Shown piece after piece: positions 47,585-59,724 of a DNA stretch of 64,000 nt. The notes under the pieces were generated by a model. It did not search any database. It saw only the letters and a program-made list of their open reading frames with translations, and was not told where the DNA came from. This DNA is from Eucommia ulmoides (lineage: Eukaryota > Streptophyta > Magnoliopsida > Garryales > Eucommiaceae). Made by a program: the position numbers and the translations under genes. The stretch covers positions 31,080,649 to 31,144,648 of the forward strand of contig CM028330.1 in the NCBI GenBank assembly GCA_016647705.1, read 5' to 3'. Numbering within the stretch: the stretch's first letter is position 1; each line of letters begins with the position of its first letter.

Positions 47585-48240
47585 AGGCATCTTAGACTCT
47601 TCCTCAATCTCTAAGAATGATAATCTGTCTCTTGAGGAAGAAAAAGGATAAAGTTTTCATTATATCCTAGGGAGAATGATCGATGTTTTGCAAAAAAATG
47701 TAGGGTAATACCGTCATTAGGTCCTAAGAATTGTAATCTATTTCTAAGGAAGAAAGACATCCCTATCATCAAGTTCTAGGAGTGATTATCCCTATTTTGA
47801 AAAGGAAAAATAGGGGATAATCCTATCATCAATTCCTAGGAGCCATGATCTACGCTTGGGGAGAAAATAGGACAATCCAGTCACTAAGTCCTAAGAAAAA
47901 TAATCCAAAGGAAGAATCTAGGGTAATTCTGTCACTAGGACCTAAGAAACGGTGATCAAAATGAAAGGAAAATACAATTTAATCAGCAAGTTCTAGGAGC
48001 AAAATATCCCCACTTTGAAAAGAAAAAAAGAAGGATATTTTTGTCGTTAATTCGTAGGAGTCATGATCCAAGTCTTGAGAAAGGAAATGTTGATTCTACC
48101 TTAAGGTCCTAGGAAGAATGATCCGTACCTTGAGGATAAAAAAGTCTATCACGCCATAGTCTTAGGATGAATGTAACTATAAACTTGAGGATGAACCAAA
48201 AGTCAAAAGTTACCCTGGTCCTACGAAGCCATGTCTAAGC
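47585..48240. repeat. Degenerate tandem repeat array, about 60-bp period
   Basis: About ten diverged units with the core CAAGTCCTAGGAGYNATGATC followed by GAGGAAGAAAAA and ATYCTRTCATCA. Cores are seen near 47610, 47665, 47725, 47785, 47845, 47905, 47940, 47990, 48050, 48105 and 48160. Tandem repeats in untranslated regions are known for Ogre-type elements. Confidence 0.7.
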
Positions 48241-48799
48241 CGAAGTCTGTCCAAGATATATATGAGAATTACCTACTAGAGCTACATCTTCCAAAGATTG
48301 CATATGCACATCATGAATAGTATCATCTATGTAGACATTCTCACGCATAGTCAAGAATAAACCCACACATAGTGGTAAGGTAATTTACATCTTAAAAAAG
48401 TTTATTAGTGGAGGTCTAGGTTGGCTAATCACTTAATAAACGTCGAAAATCTACGTTAGATAACTTTTGCTAAAAGCTATTTAGAAGCTGCTTGAAAGAT
48501 TGAAAGATGGACCCGATCCCTCTCTCTATTGGAAGTCTTCAGAATGACTCCAAGATCCCAACAACTCCAGAAAACATTTCCCGCTGACACAAATATTGAC
48601 CCAAACAAATCTAGCCTTCCTACTCCAAAAAGAGGCTAATTATCGTTACCCGGAAATACCCCTAGCATGATAAAGTATTGAGACAAATTACCAATCAAGA
48701 GGATTTCTCATGGAAAGTGGAATGCTACTAAAAATCACAATAGCCTTACTAAACCAGAACACTTCACTTGTGCTACCAATGTAAGTCAAGACTTACGCA

Positions 48800-49290
48800 G
48801 CTGAGATAAGAGCCTCGAATCTAAGAAAAACCTAATGCTATGGGATAGTTTCAATATATGGAAGCAATTGGACTACATAAATCAATCTATTAATGAGATC
48901 AAATAGGTCATCTGGACCCTTATCCACCTAGAACACCAACCTTTCATCTCTACTCCATATTCCAACAGTTCGCCACAAAACCGCAGTCAATTACAAACCT
49001 CAATTCAACTACCTGATCAAGCCTCCAAGTCTACCCGATTCAAGACACGGTTCCCCTCATTTGATATGTTACTCTCTCAATCTTATTGCTACTGCTTCAA
49101 GAGTAAGTTGTTAGTATTTATCTCCCCAACCTAGGACCCTTAGAATATGAGGTTTAACCGTCACTCTTTCTACCATTATAACTCCAGAATGATTGCTCAC
49201 CATACCAATAGGTTCTAGGACCCCAAGAACTGTGTTGAGGATGTCATCCAGGAAGGGTTCACAAGTATCTCAGGAGAAACTCAGATCATC
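48800..49290 (+). pseudogene. Tat/Ogre-like gag C-terminal remnant (T2)
   Basis: The plus strand reads, between stops, SQLQTSIQLPDQASKSTR, FKTRFPSFDMLLSQ and a zinc-knuckle-like FYHYNSRMIAHHTNRF followed by NCVEDVIQEGF. Compared with T1 (CEYHSKGIGHHIDQC...VEGLIRNG) the cysteines are lost while spacing and flanks remain. FTPxxMPLSQ upstream of the knuckle is typical of Tat gag. Strongly mutated. Confidence 0.6.
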
Positions 49291-50148
49291 AAAGAATAGG
49301 GGGATATCCTTCTATATTTTTGTTTCTCTTAGTTTCTTAACTAATTTATGATAAATTAGGTATTATCCTATACGCCTATGTACTACATCTACAAGTCACT
49401 AAATGTAAGCTTATTTCATCTAAGGTCGACTCAGGTTTTTATACTCAAAGTGTCAAAAATTAATTTACTTGTCACAATATACACACCGCAAATAGTAAAA
49501 AATAATGATAACATAATTTCAATACTAAATTAGATCATTATCCAAAGAAAAAATGTTAAAATAAATGTCTTGGTTCAACCAAACGATGGTGAGATATTGA
49601 CAAAAAATCTAAGGACGTTAAAAAGAAAACCTAGGAACCCTGATTTTGGAATCGCTACACATGTTCCGACCTGAGAGTGTCCAAGTAACCTTGAATAAAT
49701 ATAGAAGACTTCCTCAAGCTAGGACAAATGAAGTAATTTTCCAAAGACTTACAACACGAAGAATGATAGATAAAATCTAAGAGCCTAGGCCCGTATGCGA
49801 TTTTTTTTTTGAAAGATTGGACAGCTGAACAAAATGAAGATTAACCAACATAAGCTAACACTTTATCTAGACATAATCAATTTTGATACACCACGGAGTT
49901 ATGGGCAAAGAATTCAGGACCAAGGCGGAACCATCAAAGACCTCGAGACTGACTCAAATTACCCTAATCCTCTGAAAATGTAAAATTATGAAATTAAGTG
50001 TTAAGAGAAATAAGAAAGACTGGTCTCAAAAAATTTCAAAACATTGACAAAAGCTATTAGGTGAATCACGCTCTCTATACCATTCGAGTATTAAGTCTTA
50101 TGGGTGTCTCAACACCTAGTGATATGGGCCCACTGGACTGGGATCATT
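49291..50148 (+). other. T2 internal DNA, paralogue of 40350-41067 and 42530-42700
   Basis: No ORF that I can name. It aligns with T1 and contains the empty site (about 49990-50010) for the type B solo LTR that T1 carries. Confidence 0.65.
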
Positions 50149-50153
50149 ACCCA

Positions 50154-52232
50154 TGTTGATCCTAAGATTTTGATGAACAATTAAGTGTTGATGTTTTGGT
50201 GGAACTAACAGTTTAATTGATTGTTTCAGTTAATTAAGTTTCAGTGATAAAGATGCGATGACAAATTATGAATGGATGCTAAATGATGATGTCAAAGATG
50301 ATGAAGAATTAGGAACACACACGGCACAAAAAGTTTTTATTGTTTATGTGTGTTTTGATAAGATGAAATTATTTGCTCCTATGTGTATTTGAAAAGAAAT
50401 ATTTATAATTGACTAAAATAGAATTTAAGAAGTTAGTAGAGCTTATTTAGAAAAGAAAATGGTTAAAGGAGGAAAGATGTAAATAAGAATGAGTTAAAAA
50501 CGAGTTCAGAAAAGAGATCCAGCATGCATAAGTCGACTGGCAAGTCAACCAGACCAAACAGGTGAAACTCTTTGTATCTTTAAGTAGGCAAGTAAGTTGA
50601 CCGGTGAAGAGAAGATGAACTCTCTATATCTCTAAGTCGATAGGTAGGTCGACCGGTAAAGGTAAATCGAACTCTCTGAATCTCCAAGTCGACAGATAGG
50701 TCCACCGATGAACGCAGCAACTTTGGCTTGGCTATATCCTGAATCTAGCAGTCGAGTAACCGGTCGACTGAGGGCGCTGTTTCAGGATAATGAGGATTCC
50801 TAATTCATATCTAGAAGTAGCCATTTTTGTTTGGGATTTATTAGAGATTTAAGGGATCTTATGATATTTAAGATATGCTTCACCCATTATTTAAATCCTA
50901 TTAAGTTGGTTCATTAAATTTTAATGTTTCTCAATTTGGTACATAAAATTGTTTCTATTCTATTTAATTGAGATTGAGAAATATTTGGGGAACTTAATTG
51001 AAAGATTTAAAAGCCATTTATTAAGTGAATTGCACCAAAATGAAGTCATAATGATATACGGAGTCCAAGAGAGCATTTAATTGTCATGACACATGGAAAC
51101 TAGCCATTAGAGAGCTTATTTATTTTCCATATATATAAACATGTCTTATATATATATAATTAATTAATAGAAGTGAGCTTAAAGAGTTGAGATCATATTG
51201 AGCTATTCTAAGAGATATCATTCTGATATTTTGTAAGAGCTATTCTAAGAGACGATCTTGAGAATCACTGCTATTAATCTTTGTTGCTACCGGATCTGAA
51301 GTAATATCGCTCTATTTATTTTTTTTTTGTGGATTTTGGGTGAGATCTTTCCAATTACTTCCTATTGTGCATTGCTTGTTTAATTTTTTGGAAATTGATC
51401 TTTAGAAATTGTTTCTGATTTTTGTTGAAAAAAATATTTTATAAACAATTTCTTAAATCTAATTACGTGCTAAATTATTTGCTGCCTATCTTTTATTTAA
51501 AGTCAGATTTTCAATCTCACACTTTTCTATCACTAGATTTGGGATATTAATCAAGTTTTAATTTATCTAGGGTGGTAGAAGGTCTTAGTAAGATAATCTG
51601 CTTGTCAATTTGTATTGGTGAGTAGTGTGACGGATTAAATACTATTGGGGGTATTTAATCAAAGGGTAACCGATTTCAGTCTCTTCCTGTAAAGATATTG
51701 AGGTAGTAATTCTTCTTGGATAAAATTATTTTGAGTGAATTTTGTAACGGTTAATCCTTACCGGGTAAAAGGATATTTGGAGTGTTGGTGAGGTTTTGAT
51801 TCTTTTGCCTTCGTGTTAAAAAGAATTAAGTTATTATTTAGCCTGTAAAAAGTAGAGGTTCTTTCTTAGCCTGTGAAAAAGATTTTGTAAAGGTTGATTC
51901 TAAGCCTGTAAAAGAATCGTTGTGAGGGTTTGATTCCTAACATTAAAGGGATCTTGAGTATTAGTGAGTGAGACTCTCCATGGGGCTCGGGCGATTGGAT
52001 TAGTTAAGAGTAGCTTGATGAACCAGTATAAATCTCTAGTGTGCTACAATATTTAATTTGTTTATTTTTGTTGTTTGGTGTGCATCTAGTTGATTATATA
52101 AGTCCACTGTGATATAAAGATAATAATTAATTTAGGATTAAAATTAATTATTTGATTTATTGAAGTATTATTTTGATATAATTTTTTAATTACCCAATTC
52201 ACCCCCCTTTTGGGTATTTCATTGGGCCAACA
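50154..52232 (+). mobile_element. Solo copia LTR with perfect TSD ACCCA
   Basis: Starts TGTTGATCCTAAGATTTTGA and ends TTCATTGGGCCAACA, 2079 bp, sense on the plus strand. ACCCA is found on both sides (50149-50153, 52233-52237). The paralogous empty site in T1 near 42690-42705 reads TTACTACCCAAAACTTGC. U3 boxes of GTCGACTGG/GGTCGACCGG type lie at about 50530-50780. Confidence 0.97.
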
Positions 52233-52237
52233 ACCCA

Positions 52238-53352
52238 CAACTCGGGACATGGATTATATAGGAATTATGAGTCCCTAATCACAAGAGTGAAAGAAAACAG
52301 AATGAAAAAAATTCTTTTAACACTACCAGGATTGAATAACATTTGTTAGTTGTTATTGACTAACACATGTTTCTCCATCACTTCTATTCTTTCTCCTTTG
52401 AGTTGTCTCGGGAAGGCCCAATCTTTCTACCCTCAGTCTAAGACGAAAAATATGAAACAGGGCCATTGATGAAGCCTCGGGTAACATATAGGGCCCAGTT
52501 AATCTCGATATCAATTGTATAAAATATCAATATCAGAACTTGACAGAATTGAAACTAGACAACCTAGTTAACTAATAAGAAAGGATATTTGTTCTAAATT
52601 ACTATTGAACTTATTTTCAACATAATCTGATGCAAAAATCATGACAATCATGAAGAAAACTAAACCATTGAATATGATTACCTGAGTATACTCTAGATAA
52701 AATAATCTTGCATAAAATGAAAAGGTAAATATACACAGTGTATAGGTTAATGCTTAAAGCATTAGAAATGAACTTAGGAAAATATCGGAAAGGAAGAGAA
52801 AAATCCTTGCTAAATGGGCCATTAATTCAAACTTTCTCCCCAGAATGTATGCAAAAGTCATTTAAAGCCTGAGCCAAATCAAATGTGATCTCCATTCCGA
52901 GTATAATGTTCCCATTCATGGTAATCCCGATCTCAACCAAGCGAGACCTGAAATAGCCCTTCGCTATTCCTGTTCAAACTTTTCCATCTTGCCACCAAAA
53001 CCCATAGATTGTTTGAAGAAAAATCCTGATCAGAATTCCAGTTGCAACGCAAGAAGGAGTAAAGGAGCCGGAAGCCCCTCAAAAGCACCGATAAACTTTT
53101 CGTATAGAAAACAATATGGAAAAAATAGGGGAGAAGGCTAATAGAAAAAGGTACCGGGTACAAACATTCTAGGAGAGAACTAACATCTCTAGATAGGTAA
53201 TGCATTCCTTAAGAAAACATTCTAGAATTGGGCATCAGAAAAATCATACAATGTAGAAAGTCAATAAGAAAGTACTGCACAGGCACTATGCATCATGTTT
53301 CACATAGGCCTACATAACCTTCATACACATGAGGAAAACATAGTTATCATAC

Positions 53353-53354
<2 letters not shown>
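52238..53354 (+). other. T2 internal DNA continuing after the copia LTR
   Basis: Aligns with 42705-43150 of T1 (GGATTATATAGG, CATTTGTTAG, GGAAGGCCCA) and then diverges. The minus frame 53205-52933 is Leu/Ser-rich without a domain. I see no pol motif. Confidence 0.55.

Positions 53355-53392
<38 letters not shown>
53355..53392. repeat. A38 tract
   Basis: A run of 38 adenines inside T2. It could be the tail of a small retroposon, but I found no flanking duplication, or simple slippage. Confidence 0.9.
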
Positions 53393-53393
<1 letters not shown>

Positions 53394-54384
53394 ACCCTAT
53401 GATATTCTGCATATCATAGTATCAATAGGCCATCATCAGCACAACACATGCACCCATACACTTTATTTGGAAAATCGAGTAGGCTAGCAGGCAATCCTCA
53501 GATATGTAGTCTGGTCAAGTTACATTGCCAGTCATCGTACCAGTGTCCGTCTCTAAGAATGGGTCCAACTAACTCAGAAGTTAAATAAGGAGTCGACCTT
53601 ACTGAACGTGTATCTTAATAGACCGTGCCCATTACTGCGAAACATCGGGTTATATTAGAGTGTCATTAGAAGTTTGACCTTCCTAGGATCTAACGCGATC
53701 TTCTCAAAATTGAGTGAACCCTTGAATCATTCAAATTACCTCAAGTTTCAAGCCTCCAATCTTAGACTAGCTAATATTTAGACAAAAAACTCTATCTATC
53801 AGGCTAGGACAAGATTACTGTCAACAAATGTAGCTCTCTGCAATTGGTACAATTCTTAGAATCATCTCGACTCGGATCTACATTCAACCTGTTCCTTGGT
53901 AGATCAACAAGGTACGTAGAAAACCTAAAAAGGTTTGGTCAGGACAAAAACAAAGATAAGTCTCAGTTTCACGATATTCTCTCAGCCTTATACCAGGGTG
54001 CACTTCTGAAATCGTCATATGACATATTCCCTGCTATCCAAGCAAATAGGGAATACCTAATCCAGAACTACACTTGTCCTGATCCTTGGCAACACTGACA
54101 AGGTACATAAGAAACGTATGGTGGTTTGGTTATCCAATTGTAGGAAATCCCCCAGGCATAGACTAGAGTGTGTTCTCACAACTTCAACCATCATACATAG
54201 ATTGGAAGGAATGATGGTCGAAAGACTACTAGAACCCTAGCAAACCTGCATAGTAAGCTATGACTTCCGATTGTCTACGTTCTTCATTCATCTCTAATCG
54301 GATAATCTAGAGAACAAACGACATAGGAAAAAGGGAGAGGTAAGAGAAATACCATCCAACCTTAAGTGGTTCGAAAAGAATACC
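53393..54384. other. T2-associated DNA, no gene seen
   Basis: Non-coding by inspection. It contains isolated copies of the Tat LTR motif, such as AAGGTACGTAGAAAACC near 53909 and AAGGTACATAAGAAACG near 54100. The frame 53844-54098 crosses one of these and shows no domain. Confidence 0.5.
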
Positions 54385-54600
54385 TCAGCAATCTAGGAGT
54401 GCCACACTACCTCGAGCAATCAATGATTCCGCAGTACCATCCTACCAAAGCAGTCAACAATTCAGCCATACTGGGCTACCTTAAGCTATCAATGATTCTG
54501 CCATACCATACTACCCTAGAGAGGTTGCGATTCTACCACACCATCCTACCTTAACTGATTGAAGGTTCTGCGATACCATCATACCTTTACGATAACTTAT
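54385..54600. repeat. Degenerate tandem repeat, about 45-bp unit
   Basis: Five diverged copies of a unit with the core CAATGATTCTGCCATACCAT followed by CCTACCTTAAG. Cores fall near 54418, 54460, 54488, 54527 and 54563. The open frame at 54366-54554 is a by-product of the repeat. Confidence 0.7.
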
Positions 54601-55051
54601 GATCCCAATAAACGATATTCAATTTTGAAACTAGTTTGGTACGCCTACAATCATCACTAAACCAACTGTACACAACACCTCAAATTCCCATAACTCTTGC
54701 CACCAAGAATACAACCTTACTAGATAATATCCTGTGATCCAAATTCATTAAGAGCCATAGAACCAAAAAACCACCACGCACCATAGGACGCTGGGTATTC
54801 AATCACGAGACAAATGTGGTATACTTTAAAGTTACCTCCAGGATGGATCTTTCGACAAAAAATGAAGACCTTCCCCAGACGAAGATTTCTAAACTTCCAG
54901 ATAAGGAAGACATGAAAGTCCCGCTGAAGAATAGAACCAACAGATTGCGATAGTGCTAATCTCTCAACTCCAAGTCCTTTAGAGCTAGGAATATAAAGAC
55001 CGATTCAGGCACTAAGCTATTTCGTCAAATACGCGCTCCATTCCATCGCTT

Positions 55052-55680
55052 CTATTGAATGAAAATGGAAGGACAATCGTGAAGATCTCCTATTAGCATC
55101 TGATCCTCAAGCTTAATGGGATAAAGCCGTTCCACATCGCAGGTAAGCATTGTATCTCGAAATGACCTAGTAATTGGATCCCCCGGCTTGAAGTCATCTC
55201 CTGGAAAATAACCAGTAATGCCCCATTCAGGCATCTCATCCTCAGAAGGGAGGTAGTCTAGATCCACAACCATCTTACCTAATACAGAAGGGCCAACAAA
55301 ATCCTAGGAGAATTTAACGAATTGGTTGTCATCGGGTCATTAACTCTAGGCGCCCTGAAGGTCTCCTCAGGATAAGAAAAAGAAAGGATAAACACATCGT
55401 CAAAAATCCTAAATGCCGATATCTTGGGACAACCTTGGGAGCGCTTCGAAGTATTTCCTCTGATCGAGGTCTTGGAAGCCTTGCCCTTCCCACAAGAACG
55501 AGAAGGACGATGACCGCTATCACTTGAAGAACTCGTGGCTAACATAATTTCGTCTAAAAAGAAAGTCAAGGTTTTATCTTTAGGATTTCGACTTGAGAAA
55601 AAAGTTGGAATTACTAAGATTCCTGCGTGACTTTTAGAAGACATATCGGACTCACCACTACATTTATTCAACAGAAACAA
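55052..55680 (-). pseudogene. Antisense ORF of unknown function in the Tat/Ogre-like element
   Basis: Two frames adjoin on the minus strand, opposite to gag of T2. 55680-55279 contains ATSSSSDSGHRPSR, a basic stretch and AFRIFDDVFILSFSYPEE. 55273-55052 reads VVDLDYLPSEDEMPEWG, then GYFPGDDFKPGDP and LYPIKLEDQMLIGDLHD. One frameshift near 55280 joins them to about 200 residues: a Ser/basic N-terminal half, then an acidic half. I cannot assign a family. Antisense extra ORFs have been described for Tat-lineage elements, so this may be one. Confidence 0.4.
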
Positions 55681-56514
55681 TCATGAGCAACCATGACTAA
55701 TCCTTAACGATCCAACCTTGTCTGATTATTAGGTGGCTAGGGATTAAGTTCATCCATCCGAGAGCAATGATTGCGATTCTACCCTCTTTAGTATAAGTAC
55801 ATGTCATTTGTTACTTAAACTAGGTTATAATTAGGGAAGCCGAGTCGAAAATTCCCGCCCCCTACTAGTGCAGTATACCAAATATTTTCAGACCCATCTC
55901 ACTCAGGAAAAACATCAAAATGCCAAACGCGTACACTCCAAAGAACAAACAACAAATCCCAAAAAACAGAATACACTATCAATCCAATGCAATGAAAGAT
56001 GATATACAAGACTCTCTAAAAATAATAAACAATTTGCAAGCCTTAACAATACATGTAATCACTCTTACCAACTTCTGACTGGAGACAATTCACAAAACTG
56101 CATGTCCCAGGATATTGCACCAGCCGGCAAACTCCTAAAGATACTAACTTCACAAAACAAAAACTTGTCAGCCAAGTATATTTTGGGATTTAATTAGTAA
56201 AATTCCAAATTTGTCACCCTGACAAACAGCAACACAGACCAATTTAGCTTTACAATCTTATAGCTAATCAGTCTCCCCCACCCCGTAGGTTGGGGTATAC
56301 TTTACACTGTGGATAATCACGAATAGCCCAATCGGAAGTGTGGGATTAGTTTCCCCAACAAAACTTATCCAGTTACCCTTTTAGTCCACGACTGGGGCAT
56401 ATTTCATTATATCCATGTTTTCCTGATGACAATATCGTCCATTTCGTCTCACAATATGGAATGAAATGCCTTAATCATAATGAACTTAACTAATCTCACT
56501 AAATAAAATACCCA
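55681..56514. other. T2-associated DNA, no gene seen
   Basis: No ORF or repeat array that I can support. A block near 56275-56300 reads CTCCCCCACCCCGTAGG, a pyrimidine run that on the minus strand would be purine-rich. It leads into LTR-like repeats at 56515. Confidence 0.45.
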
Positions 56515-56960
56515 AGAACTACGCGTTAGCCTGATTACTGGCAGTGCTCGGGATATGTAGGAAACCCTTGTGGGTTCGGTTAACAAATTCAAGCACATTA
56601 GAGCCTTCGAAACTACGTGTCAACTGATTCCCAACAACATCTGAGATACGTAGGAAACCCTTACGGGTTTAGTTGACAAATGCAAACTCATCGAAAACTC
56701 TAGAACTACGCGTTAGCATGATTTCTAGCAGTGTCCACGTAGGAAACGCTCACGTGGTCGGTAGACAAAACTCAAATTCCTCAAAGCCTAGGAATTACGT
56801 GTTCACCTGATTCCCAACAACATTCGAAAAACATAGAAGTCCGTCACAGGTTTGGTTGACAAATTCAAACTTATCTCGAAAACCGTAGGAACTACGTGTC
56901 AGCTTGATTCCCAACAATGTCCGAGATACGTAGGAAACCCTTACGGGTTCGATTGAAAAA
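56515..56960. repeat. Tandem array of Tat LTR units, about 90 bp each, 5 copies
   Basis: Each unit holds GAACTACGTGTCAACCTGAT, TCCCAACAAYGTCYGAGATA and CGTAGGAAACCCTTACGGGT, followed by TCGGTTGACAAATTCAAA. Units start near 56516, 56609, 56701, 56788 and 56889. Fewer, more diverged copies occur in LTR1 (about 31355-31530) and LTR2 (45220-45510). The array probably marks the U5-side part of a further LTR of T2, cut at 56965 by the copia insertion. Confidence 0.8.
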
Positions 56961-56964
56961 TCCC

Positions 56965-58943
56965 TATTGGCCTACTAAGCTACCGAAGAGGGGGTGGGGT
57001 GGGTGAATTCGGTAGTAATAAAAATTATCAAATAAATAACACTTGAAAATTCAAATAATTAATTTTAATTCTAGTTAGGAAGAACTACGCCTATCTCTTT
57101 TTACAGGAAAAGAGTAACCTAATATTTTTATATACTAGGTAAATATTACACCTCAATCTCTTTACCGGAAGACATTGAAAGTCGAAACTACTCCTGATTA
57201 GATATTCCCAATAATATCTAATCCGCACATAACTCACCAATTACAAAATTGATAAACTTTTTTTCACTCAGAGCTTCTACCACCCCAGATTAATTTGAAC
57301 TCAATTAATGTCCCGATACTAGTGATAGAAAGTGAGAATTTCAAAATCTTATTTTAATACAAATGGGTAGCACACAATTTAGCAGGTAATCAGGTTTTCA
57401 CAGGAAATCGTTTCAAAATATTTTTCAAGCAATTTAAAGTTCAGGAAAATGATTTCAAAGATAATAAATTCCAAGTAACAAATAATAATATCAAATATCA
57501 ACTAAGAGAAAAGACTTTGAATGATCTCACCAAGATACCACCGAAATAAATGTAAATGAATCGCAATGAAACTCTAGATTGGTAACAGCAACAACAAATT
57601 CCCAAGAACATTTCTCAAGAAAAATCTCACAATACTCTTAGTATGAATTCAAAATAATCACTCTTAAAAAGCTCAGGAACTAAATAGCTCTTGAAAAATG
57701 ATTGATTGAGATCACTCATAAGTGAAAAACGTAGGTCTACTTATAAGGATTTAAAACTAACCCTTCAACGGCTAGTTTCCAATTGTCATGATACTTAGTT
57801 GATCTTATAGACCCTTTATATTGATATGACTCAATCTTGGTTCGATCCACTCAATTATAACTTTTAAAACATTTAATTTAATCCCTAAAATATTTCTCAA
57901 TCTCAAATTAGATAGGATAGAAAGAATTAAACATACAAATTTGAGAAATAATCAAATTATATGAACCATATCTATAGGGATATCAAAATATCAATCACAT
58001 ATTTAAAATAACATCAGATCCCTGAGATATCTCTCAGATCTTAACCATAAAATGACTAGTAGCAGCTACGTTTTGGGAAAATCGATGAAATCCTCCAAAC
58101 CCGAAATAGTCACATTAATTGACTAACTAAAATCCAGAGGTTGACCAATTGATTCAGGTTGTAGCCCAAGCCAAAACTTCTCGCCAATCGGTCGACCGCT
58201 ACTCCATGGTCTATCGACCGATCGATTCAGGATGCTTCCCAAGCCAATTTTCAGCTATGGTTGGTTGACCGATTTTCTTAGGTCTGTCGTCCGATCGATT
58301 TAGAGAGTTCAAGTATCGACTATAGGTCGACCAATCTCTCATGATCTATCTATGGATTGATTCGAAAAGTTTAGATTTCAGCCTAGGTTGACCGATCTCT
58401 CTTCAGTCGGTTGACTGATCAATCCAGAGACTGCACCATTCCTAGCAACCTCTTCATCGGTTGGCCAATCCGGCTGGAACACTTCTTTCTCATTAAATTT
58501 TAACTCCAATATTTAACGTTTTTGCCCCTTTAATCCATTTCTTTTCTCGGTTAACTTAATTGACACTTTAAATCAATTTTAATTACTAATTTTTCTTAAA
58601 TCAATATTTCTTATTGAATTTCACATAGGAGCAAATATGTTTAAATAATTAAAATCCTAATAAAAATACACATAAACATAATTTCATTTTTGTATCGTGT
58701 GTGATCCTAATAGGGATACATTAAGAGTTAAAGTTAACTTGAGTTATTTTCTCCCAAATTCCTCAAAATATTCGGTCTCTCAAAGCTTGTCTCTTTGTCA
58801 GTCTCTTGCATCCTTAACCATATTTAATCATTTCTTCATGATAAAATCATCAATGAAACTTTTACACTGAAACACTTAATAAACTCATTAGTTCCACCAA
58901 AAGCATCAACATTTAATTTTCCATTAAAATCTTAGGATCTACA
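56965..58943 (-). repeat. 3' LTR of the second copia element
   Basis: Starts TATTGGCCTACTAAGC (TG to TA) and ends CTTAGGATCTACA, 1979 bp. About 500 bp present in the other copies (5230-5730) is deleted near 57065. GGTCGACC-type boxes lie at about 58180-58470. Confidence 0.9.
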
Positions 58944-59287
58944 ATCTCCCTCTTTTTGATGATGACAATTAACTTTGATGTTTTCGTCAAAATAAAAAAT
59001 AACCACAATCCCCCTAAATCCGAGAATGGGTTTTTTAACTCGATAAAGCACAATCATGAAGAATAATTTTAGAAATACATATAATAATCAACAAAGCATA
59101 GAATATAATCGATAATTCATAAAATCCCCCTACAACAATGCAATTCTTAGGCGAACAAACCTAAACATTAACTAATCTTATTTTAAGCACAACTAGGGTT
59201 TCCCCCTTATAGATTTTCAGCAAAACATCAACTAATTCTCCCTCTTTGTCATCTCAAAAAGTAGGGAAGGAGAACCAAATATCACTA

Positions 59288-59724
59288 CTACTCTAGGCAA
59301 ACATTATTATGCCTAGCCATACCTAAACCACGAATGATTTTCATAAACTGATCTTCCACTAATGGTTTAGTAAAAATATCAGTACTTTTATTATCACAAT
59401 AGATCGAGACTTCCTCTATACATATTCTAAAATCATTTAACTGTTGCTTATTATATAAAATATGAGCACAACAATTACCAGCTACCAAATGCTTAGCCTC
59501 AGTGGTCGATAAGGCTATCGCATTCTGTTTCTTGCTTGACCAAGAAACGAATGCATGTCCTAGCAAATGACATGACCCACTTTTGCTTTTTCGCTCGACT
59601 TTGCGACCGGCAAAATCAGCGTCGGAGTAACTTATTAATTTATAATCACTCCCCTAGGGATAATTCTAGGTCAGTCGTCCCCTTTAAATATCTAAAGATT
59701 CGCTTAACCACAGTCAAGTACGAT
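59288..59724 (-). pseudogene. Copia RNase H with internal deletion
   Basis: The frame 59566-59288 reads STTEAKHLVAGNCC and IYCDNKST, then directly DIFTKPLVEDQF and RGLGMARHNN. Compared with the copy at 12796-13125, about 60-70 codons between CDNKST and DIFTKPL (the KHxxxRHHFxRD part) are missing in frame. TEAEY is changed to TEAKH, altering the catalytic region. RT-connection sequence (SYLTVVKRIF type) is readable at 59650-59724 up to the gypsy junction. Confidence 0.88.

Larger units (their letters stand above)
46123..48799 (+). other. Leader and early internal region of Tat/Ogre-like element T2
   Basis: Follows LTR2 with the primer-like site. It is highly similar to 32091-33100 of T1, including the GCCGTAACCCTCTTAGGGAT block that encodes NPSRNPLRDREAG near 46490. 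A frame at 46324-46686 spans this block but begins in low-complexity sequence. Degenerate tandem repeats fill 47585-48240. No full-length ORF survives. Confidence 0.55.
56965..59724 (-). mobile_element. 3' part of a second Ty1/copia element
   Basis: Minus strand. Present are the 3' LTR (58943-56965), the polypurine tract AAAAAGAGGGAGAT (58957-58944), RNase H, and the start of the RT-RNase H connection, where gypsy unit G3 interrupts at 59725. The 5' portion and the second target duplication (left flank ATCCC, 56960-56964) lie beyond the window. Confidence 0.87.

Noticed and set aside
53355-53392. A38 as the tail of a SINE or processed pseudogene
   Set aside because: No A/B box or coding body upstream and no flanking direct repeat found.
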